This document shows positions 23,120 to 35,256 of a stretch of DNA of 64,000 nucleotides, piece after piece. Made by a program: the position numbers and the translations under genes. The notes under the pieces are model-generated. The model ran no database searches and was not told the origin of the DNA. It saw nothing but the letters and a program-made list of their open reading frames with translations. Within the stretch, counting starts at the first letter, position 1. Every line of letters starts with the position of its first letter. Origin of the DNA: Typhlomys cinereus (Eukaryota; Chordata; Mammalia; Rodentia; Platacanthomyidae); assembly GCA_023101885.1 (NCBI GenBank), contig JALPQD010000302.1:275956-339955 (forward strand). The letters run 5' to 3'.

Positions 23120-24148
23120 CCACTAATTCTTAGTTTTTAATAGTAACTGAAATGAGTTCAGCTCTGTGAAGATGCTGTCGGTGGTGCTAAGGGAAGGAAT
23201 GTGATGGGCTTTAGTCTAGAGGATTCTGGGGCTCCTTTTCTGCCAAGAAGGTTGATGTTCACATGTGCTGTTAAGTTTTCATGATTTCAGCTAGGGCTGG
23301 GGGAACCCGGCTTCTCTGGAATGTGTTTGCTCACCTACCAGACAGTCTCCTGGGATTTTCAAAGCAAAGGGACACTACAGTACTAGTACTTTTGAGAACA
23401 TCCACGGGAGGACACTGGAGTGTAATACATGGAGCAGGACCGAGGTCTATACAAGTAACTGAAAACAAATTCTTGGCCCAATTTCCCAACCATGTTACCC
23501 AAAGTAAAACCAATCATGCTCCGAAACAATATGACTGCTTATCAGTGTTTTCACTGAAAAAAACTAGTTCCGTGCCTCTCTGTGTTCTGCAAGTACAATT
23601 CTGGAAAGGTGAAAGAAACCTTTCTCAGGAGTTAAGTGGATAAATTATTTTAATCACTCACCTTTTTCTAGGTATTTGCTCAGAAGACCTGCTTAATAAA
23701 GCTTCACTCATGATGGTGAACTTGATTTGTCTGATAATCCTTTTGAAAGTGAACTCTACATGGTTCGTAGAAAAGAAAAAACAAAAAACCCTCAGGGATG
23801 CTCTTTGTTGTGGAAAGAAAGCATTTCAGGCAAATTAATTTAGCTAGAAGCCCAAAGAACAGAAAGCCCCTGACAACCTCCATTGGTATTCTAAACTATG
23901 TCACAATATGCTATCAAGTGTTTGAAGATCCTGTTAACACTTTTAAAAAGAAATTATACTCATTTGTAGGAGGCAAATATCATTTCAACTTTTGGCCTCT
24001 TAATTTTCAGTTTAGGTGAAAATGAGGATTATTTTACACTTGCTTCTACTTCTGAGACCCTCCAACTTCAGTCACAGTACATCTGTGTGAAAGAAATTCA
24101 TGATGTCGGAGGGTATAATGATTTATTAAGCATATTAGTTATAAAAGA
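23120..24148. other. Unassigned stretch
   Basis: Holds a 120-codon open frame (23281-23643 plus) without family resemblance or splice-like borders. No repeat recognised. Confidence 0.45.
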
Positions 24149-24149
24149 A

Positions 24150-24245
24150 TCACCAAAGCTGTTAAGATGGCTCAGTGAGTAGGCACCTGTGGGCAAGCCT
24201 GGCAGCCTGAGTGTGATTCTGAGAGACCACAAGGAGAGAACTGAC
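24150..24245 (+). mobile_element. RSINE1/B4-like SINE fragment
   Basis: AGCTGTTAAGATGGCTCAGT, GGCAAGCCTGGCAGCCTGAG and AAGGAGAGAACTGACTTC are in RSINE1 order. The tail is missing where the reversed SINE begins. Confidence 0.8.
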
Positions 24246-24249
24246 TTCT

Positions 24250-24422
24250 TCTTAAAACTGTTTTATTTAGGAGCGGGTGGAGGAGAACGGGGAAAGAAGA
24301 AGGAAGGGAGAGAAGACAGTGTCACTTGCTGTGGTCCAGAAGTCAGCTCTCTCCTGCCACCATGTGGACGGGCTGGGAATGAAACTCAGGTGCCTTGCCC
24401 ACTGAGCCATCTCATGGGCCAA
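24250..24422 (-). mobile_element. B4-like SINE
   Basis: Reverse-oriented: CTGGGAATGAAACTCAGGTG, CCTTGCCCACTGAGCCATCT, CATGGGCC at the head end. Head-to-head with the preceding RSINE1 fragment. Confidence 0.7.
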
Positions 24423-24478
24423 GAGCAACTTTTGAAAGATGTCCCCTGACAGAGGCTTCCCAAGACAAGCACATTCTC

Positions 24479-24592
24479 CTTCCCTCCCCTCCCCTCCCCT
24501 CCCCTCCCCTCCCCTCCCCTCCCCTCCCCTCCCCTCCCCTCCCCTTCCTTCCCCTCCCCTCCCCTCCCCTCCTCTCCCCTCCCCTCTTGTCT
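24479..24592. repeat. (CCCCT)n minisatellite-like tract
   Basis: Over 110 bases of CCCCT units with a few TT and CTCT interruptions. The minus strand is (AGGGG)n, giving many four-G runs. Confidence 0.95.
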
Positions 24593-25262
24593 TCTAATCT
24601 TTCCTTTCTTTTCTTTCCACTGCTTTCCCTTGTTCCCAATGTCTATCAAATAAATAAACAAACTAAGTTTTTGACAACCAGCCACCAAAATGACTTGCAT
24701 GAGAATAAGATCTGTCGTGAGGATTTCTTCCCACTTTATACATGTTATACACAGGGGGGCGCTCTGAGCTCTATTTGGAAAAGAAGAAAAAGGAAAAAAA
24801 AGGAAGGCTCAGACCTTAGAGACTGATTTTCCTCCTGGAAGTAGGAATGACAGGAGAGAACATTATAGCACAGAACTTTATAAATTTAAACCTACATTTT
24901 GTATTGAGGCAAAGGTTATCAGGTGTTAGACCTTTGTCTCAGTGAATTACCAAGTTGATAAATCAGGTGAGCTGATGCTCGTGGGACTCTGAACTCCTCT
25001 GGAATTCTTGTGTGTCAATTCCTTCAGTTATTTGGGACCAGGACTAGAGTATGAATGACTACACGATTTAGAGCTTGGGTGCTGTGGTTGGGGTATGAGC
25101 TGAGAGTCCTCCAAGGGTCTGTGATGACTGATGATTGATCTGTATATGGTGCTGTTGAGAGCTGCTAGAAACTTGGGAAGGTGAAAGAACAGCAATTGGA
25201 GAGCTTAGATGTTAGGATATCCCTCACCAACTTTATCACATCTTAATGCCCTTTCATATTTG
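24593..25262. other. Unassigned stretch
   Basis: No gene or repeat recognised. Confidence 0.5.
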
Positions 25263-25267
25263 GGTCA

Positions 25268-25284
25268 GGTTTTTTCTTTTCTTT

Positions 25285-25383
<99 letters not shown>

Positions 25384-25858
25384 CTTTCTCTCTCTTTCTC
25401 TCTTTCTTTCTTTCACTCATATAAAGTTGATAAGTACCCCATTCCCTTCCCTTCCTCCACCCCTCCCTGGATCCCCTTGCTCCCTCCCCCCTTTTCCCTT
25501 TCCTTTCCCCCTTCCCTCCCTTTCTCCCAGTGGGGGGGGGCATTCCTGGAGCATCCTTTAGTGTGTATGTCAAACTTCCCTCTGTGTCCTCTTCTCTGAT
25601 GAGGTGTAAAGACTCAGTAGCATTGCCTCGAGCTCTTTTTTGTGTTCCCCTTTAGTATAGGAACACTATTGTGGCTGTTAATCCCTTGCCTCTAAGAATC
25701 CTAGTGCCTGTGATCCATACTAGACTTTGGGGGTTCAATGCCATGTTGGCAATTGCACAGGTCATGTAAAGTTCTATTATGATTACTTCAGCCCTAACTT
25801 GTATGGAGTATCTTGCATATCGTTGCTCCTCCCCATCGTTAGGCGCTTACAATCTCAG
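25268..25858 (-). mobile_element. L1 3' UTR fragment with tail converted to (TTTC)n
   Basis: The antisense 3' end begins with a long TTTC tract (25280-25415, a mutated A-tail). ATATAAAGTTGATAAGTACC and the C/T-rich UTR follow. The matching block TCTTGCATAT...GGCGCTTACAATCT ends near 25858; the same text occurs at 33270-33315. Confidence 0.9.
25280..25415. repeat. (TTTC)n microsatellite
   Basis: Uninterrupted TTTC units, then TCTC-interrupted units. It sits exactly at the L1 tail position. Confidence 0.97.
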
Positions 25859-27190
25859 TTTTTTTTTAACAAAGCAAAGATTTCAACTGAAATCCTGGGT
25901 TCTGCTTCGTACTATAATCTTGCCTACACCTCCCAAACTTAAGTTGGAACTGAGTATTTATGTCACAGTATGCTTTGAAGTTGTATCAGGGCCAGCTTTG
26001 TGGACATGGTACCTATGAAATTGCTCAGGTTCTGTACTTAGAATGGTTCTGAAATTAGTCTGCTGTTCTACTATGACCATCTTGGATTGTTGATAGCTTT
26101 TAAACAAAACAAGTGATCCTTGTTTTCATCATTCATAACATCATGTCATAGTGGAATACAGACCACTCACATCCAGTGACATGAAAAAGAGGAATTCTTG
26201 TCACAGCTGCAAATGATAACAGGATGTCACCTAGGGCTACACAGTGGTCCACCCCACCTGGGCCAGAAGAGCAGCCTGAAAGAGCTGTAGAAGACAGCCC
26301 ATGGAAGACAGGCTAATTTCCTCTGCGCTTGGGTTGTCTCTTGCTTGACCACTGTCTATGCAGTATGGGTCTGCTCGAAGGAAAGCAGCTAGGGTGTGTG
26401 CTTTCAGTCCAGGAGACCCAGAGTCAGCCAAGGGAAGAGGCTGGAGTTGGGGCTTAGGAAACTGCTGGTGAAGGAAAACTGACTTTACATTGAGTCAAAA
26501 TAGCACTTGTGAAATATTACATAACATCCTGCATTTCATTTTGCACTAAGTCCTGGAAGATTATATCCACAGTTCTGACTTTAATTCTTATTTTACCTGT
26601 AAATATTGTGCAGACCTCTTTTGAATGTTCTCAACAACTTGTCTTAGTTCAATTGCTTTCTGATATCCACAATTTATCAATCTGCTTCTCTCTTACAAGT
26701 TTTATTCCTTTGTTTTCATTTTAATTTTCCTCTCACACGCGTAATTCCGTCTTAATATTTATCCCCCTTTCTCACCGTTTCTTCTCCTTTCTTCTGATCT
26801 GTTTTTGGAGTTTCTGCAAGTTTACTTTTTACAAAACATACATTTGAAAATCGTGGGCACTGTTGCCATCAGTTGCTTGGGAACCTGTCTTGAAGCTTGT
26901 GTGTGCACAGCTTTGTTTGTACCAGTAACTCTTCTACTTGTCAGAAAGTGAATTGCTTTCCTGAGCTGCCTGTTTGTAGGACTGACCACAGGCAAACTGT
27001 GCTTTGTGAATTTTGACATGTTTGTGGTCTCAGATCCCTTTACTTCCTATGTCTTCTTTGCTCTATCTTCCACAGAGCTCCTGACCCATTGTCCCTGTCT
27101 GCCCATTGCTCAGATTTTGCAGAAGATAGAGGTTTAACTGCAGGACAAACTGTCCTCAAGGAAGGATTTTGGGTATTTTGTGTAATTTCT
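25859..27190. other. Unassigned stretch
   Basis: No gene or repeat recognised. Several short ORFs on both strands without family resemblance. Confidence 0.45.
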
Positions 27191-27195
27191 CTTAG

Positions 27196-27229
<34 letters not shown>

Positions 27230-27252
27230 TCTCTCTCTCTCTCTCTCTCTCG
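27196..27252. repeat. (CT)n microsatellite
   Basis: CT dinucleotide tract with one CA interruption. Confidence 0.95.
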
Positions 27253-27569
27253 TTGCTCTTGAACTTCCCTCATTTGGAACTTGACAAAGTTAACTCTTCA
27301 GTACTCCCTGACACACATCCAGATTTTTTTTCTTTCTGCCTTCAGGCATTGGATCGCCATCACAAGAGAAAAGACAGACACGAGAACTTTCTGTATAAGT
27401 GACATTTTCTTTTTGTTAGTCATTGCTTAAAAGATTTCTGTCAGTTTTCCACTTTGGTATGATTCACACTTTTTTACAATTGTCACATTTGGAAAAACTT
27501 GTATGAGGTTTCTTTCACATCAAAAGAGATTTGGGAGAATTTTCCAGATTAGCTTCTGATTCTTCACAT

Positions 27570-27682
27570 TTTTTTCTTTTGATTGTTTTGAGCTAAGGTC
27601 TAAGAAACTCATAATTCTCCTACTTTAGGTCCCCCACCCCCCGAGTGCTGAGATTACAGGTCCACGCCAGCTGCTTCCATTT
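27570..27682 (-). mobile_element. B1 SINE, old
   Basis: Reverse B1 text: TTTTGAGCTAAGGTCTAAGA, CATAATTCTCCTACTTTAGG, GAGTGCTGAGATTACAGGT. Confidence 0.6.
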
Positions 27683-27884
27683 GAGTGCTCAGTTTTCCTC
27701 CAGTTCCTGCCCACACCTGATGCTAGTGCTGCGGCACCATCAGGCCACAGTGGAACCCTGGTCCTGCAAGTTTAGATTATGATGTGGTTGGGCCAGTACA
27801 GAGTACATTAAAATTCCCAATTATCCTTTGCAAGGTGTATTGTCATCACAGAATTGACTGTGGATCATGCAAACAGATTGCCAT

Positions 27885-28312
27885 AGTTAGGCACAGGTGT
27901 CAACTTGACAGTTGAGGTTTTGAGCTCTGAGTACATTTGTAGAGAACTAGTAGTTGAGTTAAGACCAGAGCAAACCTGCAGGAAATTGTCTAGCTGATGG
28001 GGAAGGCCCAGCCCATGGTGAGTGGGACTAGGCTTTGGAATAAAATACAGAGAGCTGGTTGAGAGAGTGGCATCCTTGTGTTCACTTGGCCAGACATGCT
28101 GGTCTGGCAAGTAAGGATTGTCCCTCTCTCAGCTGTTATGTGGTGATGGTGTGGCCAATTCCCTAGACCCTGGTGTTGGTGCGTGCTCTCCTGTCAAGCT
28201 GGACTACGAACTGTAACTGGACTATTGTAAGAAAATAAATCCCTTGTTCCCTTAAGCCATTTGATGGTGATTTATCAGCAACCATGCAGGCTGACTGCTA
28301 CCCAGATTCACA
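27885..28312 (+). mobile_element. LTR-like repeat, family B
   Basis: It opens with ACAGGTGTCAACTTGACAGT, continues with CCTGCAGGAAATTGTCTAGC and AGGCCCAGCCCATGGTGAGT, and ends with TTGTAAGAAAATAAATCCCT, TGTTCCCTTAAGCC, ATTTATCAGCAACCATGC. The same blocks occur reversed at 42455-43265. Confidence 0.65.
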
Positions 28313-28798
28313 AGGATCAAGCTGAATAGTTCTCACTAGGACCCGAGTGCTGCCTCTCAAACCACCTCACATTAGGGAGGGAAGTCTAAGTAGACATGGA
28401 CTGCATCTTTTTCAGACCTTAAAAAGCACCTGGTTAGTAGGGCATACTGTGAAGACCTGAACCTATTGTTTTTGCTTGTAGGCTGGGGAATGGGATGAGT
28501 TACCTTATAAGTACAAGGAATATTAATGAGTCATGGTGAAGTCTATTGACATCAAGCTCTTGCAGAGATAAGTTTTCTTCTACAGGTGGTGGTGACAGAG
28601 ATGGAGGCTTGGGAGGTGAAAGAATGGAGAGATCTGGATGCTTCTGCTGCCCCCTGCACTCACCTTCAAGTCCTGGGTCTTTTAAGTTCTTCTAGATTTT
28701 GAGAACGTCCTAAGGCAGTTATCTCATTCTTGCAGTTTTCTACTAGCTCTAGTTCCTTAAAGATGCAGTGGCACTCCATAATTATTTGTTAAGCTATA
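28313..28798. other. Unassigned stretch
   Basis: No gene or repeat recognised. Confidence 0.5.
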
Positions 28799-28807
28799 CT
28801 TATTTTT

Positions 28808-28839
28808 TTTAATTTTTTTATTATTTATTCAATTGTGCG

Positions 28840-28889
<50 letters not shown>

Positions 28890-29070
28890 ACCACGGATGA
28901 ATTCGGGAACCACCATGGACCGCCTCCTCCTTGTTTACTCTGCCCCGGGATTCACAGGCTCCGCCCTACCGGGACCAGAAACACAGGCCACCCCCCCGCT
29001 TCCACCTGGGGTCTAGGATCCGAACTCAGGACCTTCTGCCTGCAAGGCAGAGGCTTAACCCCTGAGCCAC
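28808..29070 (-). mobile_element. Young ID-like SINE, 5' end clipped
   Basis: AT-rich 3' end, (TG)n at 28846-28887, CpG-rich body. The head stops at GGTGGCTCAGG, lacking the first bases of the family. Flanked by a 9-base duplication CTTATTTTT (28799-28807, 29071-29079), so the clip happened at insertion. Confidence 0.92.
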
Positions 29071-29164
29071 CTTATTTTTGAGCTTTTATACTTTATCGTA
29101 GGAATAAACAGAGAACGAATAAACCCACAGACATCCTCAAAGTGCAACATTCATTCCAAGGTTT

Positions 29165-29272
29165 CAGAGTCTCACTTGTAGCTCAGACTTGCCTTGTACT
29201 CTTGAGCCTCCTGTTTCGGGCTTCTTAGTTGTGGGATTGCAGATATGTGCACCAGACTTGGCTAAAATATTC
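29165..29272 (-). mobile_element. B1 SINE, old
   Basis: Reverse B1: GAGTCTCACTTGTAGCTCAG, CTTAGTTGTGGGATTGCAGA, TATGTGCACCAGACTTGG. Confidence 0.65.
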
Positions 29273-29289
29273 CTAACACACCTTTCTCT

Positions 29290-32200
29290 CTCTTTTTTAT
29301 TAAGATTTTTTTATACAAACAAAATGAGTTTGATCCACTTCCCTCTTCGTCCCCTCCCATCCACTCTTCTCCCTACCCTTCCCTCTCTTACCCATCCATC
29401 CCTTGTCTCTCTTGCCCTCATGTCCCTCTGCATGTGCAAACCACAGGGCTCCCCTTGAAGCACCTGCACTAATAACACACTAGGCCTTTGAGGTAGTATA
29501 AATGGCCCATAGGTGGACAAACTGCCCTTCACTTGCCTGGCACCTGTCCCTAGGATACCCACTAAGCATTGTTGTTTCTCTTGAGATATTCTTGCTGGAT
29601 TCCATTAAGTGTAATTGCTTCTCCTGAGACATCCTCCCTGGCTCATGGGGGAATGTTCATGTGTCAGCCATTGTGTAGATCTGAGGGTTATAGATCTCAT
29701 TGCAGTGAGCTCCTAGATGCAGCAACCCTGTCATGACTGGAGTGCCCTGGCCTGCAGTCCACCCCGCTCCCACTCACCTTTAGACTCTTACAGTCTTACT
29801 GTCCTTTCTTGTATAAAGTTCCCTGACTCTTGGGATGGGGAGAAATCTGCCTGAACATTCTAAGGTCACCAATACTCTGCACTTTGGTCAAGTTTAGTCC
29901 CCCCCCCCAATCTTCCATCGAAATAGGATGCATCTTGATTGAGTGCTGAGGTCTTTTCAGGATATCATAAATGGTGTTTAGATGGCAGTTCTCTATCAAG
30001 TCATTATCTTTAATACTAATACATATTTCTGTTTAGTGTCTATTTTCTCCCTTTTGCTGTTCTATTTGCATATTCTGGATTTTAGTCCTCTATCAGATAT
30101 GTGTTCTTTTGTCTACACACTTCTGGGATCATCTTCTACCCTTGATTTATGTTTCTGGGTAGCTTGTGGGTTTTATAAAAGCTATATCATTCTAAAAATT
30201 AAACACAATGATCCACTTATAAGGAGAACATGTGGTGTCTTTCTGTCTGTGTTTGGGATAATTCACTCAATATAATTACTTCCAACTCCACCCATTAATC
30301 AGTAAATTTCATCAATTCATTTTTCTTGACAGCTGAATAGTATTCCATTGTATATATGTACCGCATTTTCCACAACCGTTCATATACTGTTGAATATCTA
30401 GGCTGATTTCATTTCTTTGCCATTGTGAATAGAGCTATAATGAATATGGATGCACACATGACTCTGTAATAAGATGCAATGTTCTTTGGGAATATTCCCA
30501 AGAGTGGCATAGCTGCGTTTATGGCATTTTGATTTTTAACATTTTTTATGGATCTCCAAATTGACCTCCGAAGGGGTTGTGCAAGTTTACATTCTTGTCA
30601 GCAATGTATGAGGAATCTTTTCTCCCTGCATGTTCACCAGCATTTGTCCTTGTTTGTGTTTTGGGTTTTAGCCATTCTGGTCAGGGTGAGTAGATATCTC
30701 AGGATGGTTTTAATTTGTATTTCTCTAATGGCTAAGAAAGTGAAACATTTTTAAAGATTTTGTTAGACATTTGAATTTTGTCCTGAGAAAAGTTTCTTTA
30801 GTTCTAGTACCCATTTTTTTTAAATTGGGTTGTTTATTTCTTTGATATTTAATTTTTGAGTTCTTCGCATATTCTGGATTTTAGTCCTCTATCAGATATG
30901 TGGTTGGCAAAGATTTTCTCCCATTCCATGGGTTGTCATTTTGCTCCACTGACAATATCTTTTGCCAAACAAAAGATTTTTCTTCATGAAATCTCACTTG
31001 ATGACTGTTGTTCATTTGGTGTTCTATTCAGAAAATGCTGACCTAGTATACTTGTTATTCTTTCTTCCACAAGTTTTATAGCCTCTGGTCTAATATTGAA
31101 GTTGTTAACCCATTTGTGTGCAGGGTGACAGATAGGGATCTATCTTCATTCTCTTGCATATAGATATTCAAATTCCCAGCACCGTTTGTTGAAGATGCTG
31201 TCCTTTTTCTAATTTGTTGGCATCTATGTCAAAAAATAAATTGACTGTAGGTGTGTGAACTTATACCTGGACCTTCAATTCTAACCCATCTCTGTTTGGA
31301 GTCGTAGCTTGCTATTTTTATTACTATGGCTTTGAATTATAATTTAAGGTAGTAATACCTTAAATATAGTAATGCCTCTAGCAGTATTTTTGTTACTCAG
31401 AATTATTTTTCCTATCCTGGACCTTTTGTGCTTATATATGAATTCGGAGATTATTTTGTCAATTTTCATGAAGAATTGCATTGGAATTTTGGTTGGCATT
31501 ACATTGAATCTGTATATTGCCTCTAGTAGGGTAGTAATTTTTTCAATATTAATTCTGCTGATCCAGGAATGTGGGAGATCTTTCCACCTTCTGGTGTTTT
31601 CTGTAATCTCTTTCTTTATTTTAAAGTTTTCATTTTAGTCTTTCAAATGATTGGTTAGATTTTCATTTCTGGGGGAATTATAGTAAGTGCCTTTCTCACT
31701 TTGTTCATCCTTGGTAAAGTTATTGATTTTTGAACATTAATTCTGTAGCCTACCACTCTGCTCAATGTATTTATTAGTTTCAGGAGTTTCCTGTTGGAAC
31801 CTTGGAGATTTCTCAGGTATAGAGTCGCATCATCTATCAATAGGATAGCTTGACTTCTTTCTTTCCTATTTGTATTTATTTTATCTTCCTCTCCTGTCTT
31901 ATAACTCTTATAGCTCTAGCTAGAAGAGAATCAATGAGAGTGAGCAGCTCTGTTTAGTTCCTGATATAACTGTGAATGACTCAAGTAGTTCACCATTTAT
32001 AATGATTTTTGCTCTAGGCTTGTTGCATATGGCCTTTATTATCTTGATATATAGTATTTCCATTCCTGTTATCTCTAGGGCTTTTATCATAAAGCAATGT
32101 TGAATTTTATCAAAAGATTTTTCTGTATCTATTGAAAGGATCATGTGGTCTTTTTTCTTTTTTATATGATGTAATAACATTTATGGATTTGTATATTGAA

Positions 32201-32796
32201 CCAATTTTGTGTTTCTAGAATAACCCCAATCTGATCATAGTGAATGATCTTTTTGATATGTTTTTTAATTCAGTTTGCTAGTATTTCTTGAGTATTGTTG
32301 CATCATTAATGGCATTGGCCCATAGGTTTCTTTTTTTGTTGTTTTATTTTCATTTTGTTTGTAATATTAGATTCATAGAAACAATTTGGAAGTGTTCCTT
32401 TTCTATTTTTTGAAATAACTTGAGGAGTAGTAATGTTAAATAGCTCTTTAAATATCTGGTAGAATTCTGTACTGAATCCATTTGGTCCTGGGTTTTCTGG
32501 TTGGAAAATTTGTAATTACGTCTTCAACTTCATCACTTGTTACAGTGCTATTTAGACAATTCTATTCATCTTGATTTAACTTGGCAGTCTGTGTATATGT
32601 TTAAAGATTCATCCATTTCTTTCAGATTGTCAAATCTGGCAGAGTATAAATTGTTGGAGCATGTTTTTATGATTCTTTGAATTTTTCTGACGTCAGTTAT
32701 GATAGCTTCATTTTCATACCTGATTTTATGAATTTGGATTTTCTCTCTTTTGGTTTTGGTTAGCTTGGTTAAGAGTTTGTCAATCTTGTTTTTTTT
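29290..32796 (-). mobile_element. 5'-truncated, decayed L1
   Basis: Antisense L1: 3' UTR from 29300 (ATACAAACAAAATGAG then a C/T-rich tract) and ORF2 from about 30200. Reversed peptides include DHMILSIDTEKSFDKIQHCF and NRKLLKLINTLSRVVGYRIN around 31.7-32.2 kb, i.e. the reverse-transcriptase domain with many stops. It ends in RT-upstream text at 32796, where another L1 tail begins. A 36-base segment is duplicated out of order at 30068. Confidence 0.9.
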
Positions 32797-33475
32797 TTCT
32801 CCTACAATTAATGTTTTATCCTAATCATATAAGCTCAATAGGTACCTCTGTCCTCTCCCTCTTTCCTCCCCTCCCTAATTGTCCCCTCTTGTATTCTCCC
32901 CTCTTTCCCCCTTCCTTTCAACCTCTTCCCTCCCTCCCCTTCTCCCAGTTTCTCCTCCTTCCTCCCTTCCATCTCTTGGAGCATCCTTTTGTGTGAATAT
33001 CAGACCTTCCACTGAGTCCTCCACCCTAGTGAGGGTTCAGGACTCAGTGGCATAGCCCAGAGCCCCTTCTTGGGCTCCCCATTAGTATGGGAACTCTATT
33101 ATGACTGTCAATCCTTTGCCTCTAAGGATCCTGCTGCCTGGAGCCTTCTCCCCTGTGATCCATGCTAGACTTTGTGTATGTGTGTGGAGGGGGGGATCAT
33201 TGACATGTCACCCATTGTGCAGGTCAGGCAAAGTCCAATTCTGGCTGCTGCAGCCCTAACTTGTGTGGAGTATCTTGCATATTGTTGGTCCTCCCCATCT
33301 TTAGGCGCTTACAATCTTGCCACCCTGTCTTCCTCAAGGTTCTCCAGGCTTTAGGATGGGGAGAGATTTGGCTGGTCTGATTCCAGGTTTTTGAGTTAGA
33401 TGGAGTTGCTTGACTTTGGTGGTTGCTAAAACTACTTCCCTGGAATTGACTGGGATGATTGTTCAAGGATTAGTC
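32797..33475 (-). mobile_element. L1 3' UTR fragment
   Basis: T-run, then AATCATATAAGCTCAATAGG, the C/T-rich UTR, and the shared CCACCCTAGTGAGGGTTCAG and TTAGGCGCTTACAATCT blocks. It abuts the preceding L1. The 5' border is approximate. Confidence 0.85.
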
Positions 33476-33687
33476 TAGGGTTGCTAGGTGCTGTTTTGTG
33501 GTTGTTGTGGTCCCAATGCATTTAGGATTATGTAAGCCCACATCCCATAAAACCCCCAACTGATCTTCAGTCCTCCACTCTCACATATGCCTATTATAGC
33601 CTAAAAGCTGCTGTCTCTCTTCCTCAACTCTAACCTACCACCTCTGGCTCCACTACTATAGCCACACTATCCTGTTCTCTTGTGAGA
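33476..33687. other. Unassigned stretch
   Basis: Short sequence between L1 and SINE. Nothing recognised. Confidence 0.5.
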
Positions 33688-33700
33688 TATTCAGATTCTT

Positions 33701-33998
33701 TTTTTTATTTTTTTAATTTTTTTATTATTATTTATTCAATTGTGCGTGTGTGCGTATGTATGTGTCTGTGCGCGTGTGTGTGTGTGTGTGTGTTGTGTGT
33801 GCAGAACCACGGACGAATTCGGGAACCACCATGGACGCCTCCACTTCCTTCTGCCCCGGGATTCACAGGCTCCGCCCTACCAGGACCAGAAGCGCAGGCC
33901 ACCCCCGCTTCCGCCTGACGTCTATACGTGGGACCTGGGATCCGAACTCAGGACCTTCCGGCTGCAAGGCTTAACCTCTGAGCCACCTCTCCAGCCCC
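33701..33998 (-). mobile_element. Young ID-like SINE with (CA)n tail
   Basis: T-rich 3' end, (TG)n at about 33743-33800, CpG-rich body, head at 33998. Exact 13-base duplication TATTCAGATTCTT at 33688-33700 and 34003-34015. A few bases of the head stem are deleted near 33970. Confidence 0.95.
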
Positions 33999-34252
33999 GA
34001 GCTATTCAGATTCTTAAACCAAGCTTCACTTACCAAACCTGACTCCCAAGCTTGAGTGTCCTAATTTTCACTCCATTAAAGTATGAAGGTCTTAAGCAGA
34101 ATGACCATGACCTGAGAATAAATAAAAAATAAATGAGTTATTTATCTTGGGGTGGGTGAAAGGAGTCTTCTGCTTGAATGGTGTGGTTCTCTGTCCTGAT
34201 TGAATGGTGTGGTTCTCAGAATTAGGCTTCTGTGGTGTCTAGTAGTATGGGT

Positions 34253-34283
<31 letters not shown>

Positions 34284-35256
34284 ATAACATTTTTATTATT
34301 ATTTCCGCTCATACAAACTTAATAGGTACACTGGTTCCCTCCCTCCCCTTTCCCCAGTGCCTCCCTCCCCAGAGAATCCTTTAATGTGCATGCCAGACTC
34401 CCCTCTGGGCCCTCCTCTCTGATGACTTACAAGGACCCAGTGGCATTTCCCTGAACCCTTTCCTGTGTTCCCCTTAAGCATAGGAACACTACTATGGCTG
34501 TCAATCCCTTGCCTCCAAGGATCTTGGTGCCTTTAGCAAATGCTAGACTTTATGGGGTCAATAGTGTGTGGGACATTGCACAGGGCATGCAAAGTCCAAT
34601 TAAGATTGCTTCAGCCCTACTTGTGATCTCGCATATCATTGCTCCTCCCATCCTTGTGCTCTTACACTCTTACCGCCCCCTCTTCTGTGAATTTCCCTGA
34701 GCTTCAGGATGGGGAGAGATCAGGCTGGCCTAGTTCTATGGGGTTGATATAGAGTCTCTGAAGTTCTGGATTATGGTTCATTGATTTTCTTTTGCAGTTT
34801 TGTCGCTCCTGCAATGCCCTTCACTCCATCCTGATGGGTATTGGATGTCACCCCCTTGCCAGAGATAAAAAGCTATTAAATTAGAGTCTTATTGTAAGAG
34901 TATATTCAAAGGTAAATGTAATAAAAGTAGGAAAGCACAGTGAGGGAGGGGTCAATCACCCGTTTGCAAAATGGTTACTTTTTATCTGCCAGACTATATG
35001 CCCTCCCCTTCGGGTGAGATCATACCCCCTCAGCTGTAAATGATCAGGAACGAAAGTCCATGAACTTAACCAGATGTCTTGTTACTTACTTGCAGTCCTT
35101 GATGGAAGCTTATTTTCTCTGCTGTAACATGGTCCCCTCTCTCCTTGTTTCTGGTGTAACCCTCCTACCCCATCCCTCCTGTTCATAATCTTTGCAATTA
35201 CTGTATTATAGAGATTTATCTTTGAGTGTCTCTAGGTGGGCTGGGTGAGTTTGGTA

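Noticed and set aside
23281..23643. 120-codon open frame on plus in unique sequence
   Set aside because: No domain or family resemblance and no start context or splice support; kept only as unassigned.
24395..24826. 143-codon plus frame with Pro/Leu/Ser repeats
   Set aside because: Translation of the (CCCCT)n tract.
25209..25599. Phe/Leu/Ser-rich frames on plus and Lys/Glu-rich frame on minus
   Set aside because: Translation of the (TTTC)n microsatellite and L1 UTR.
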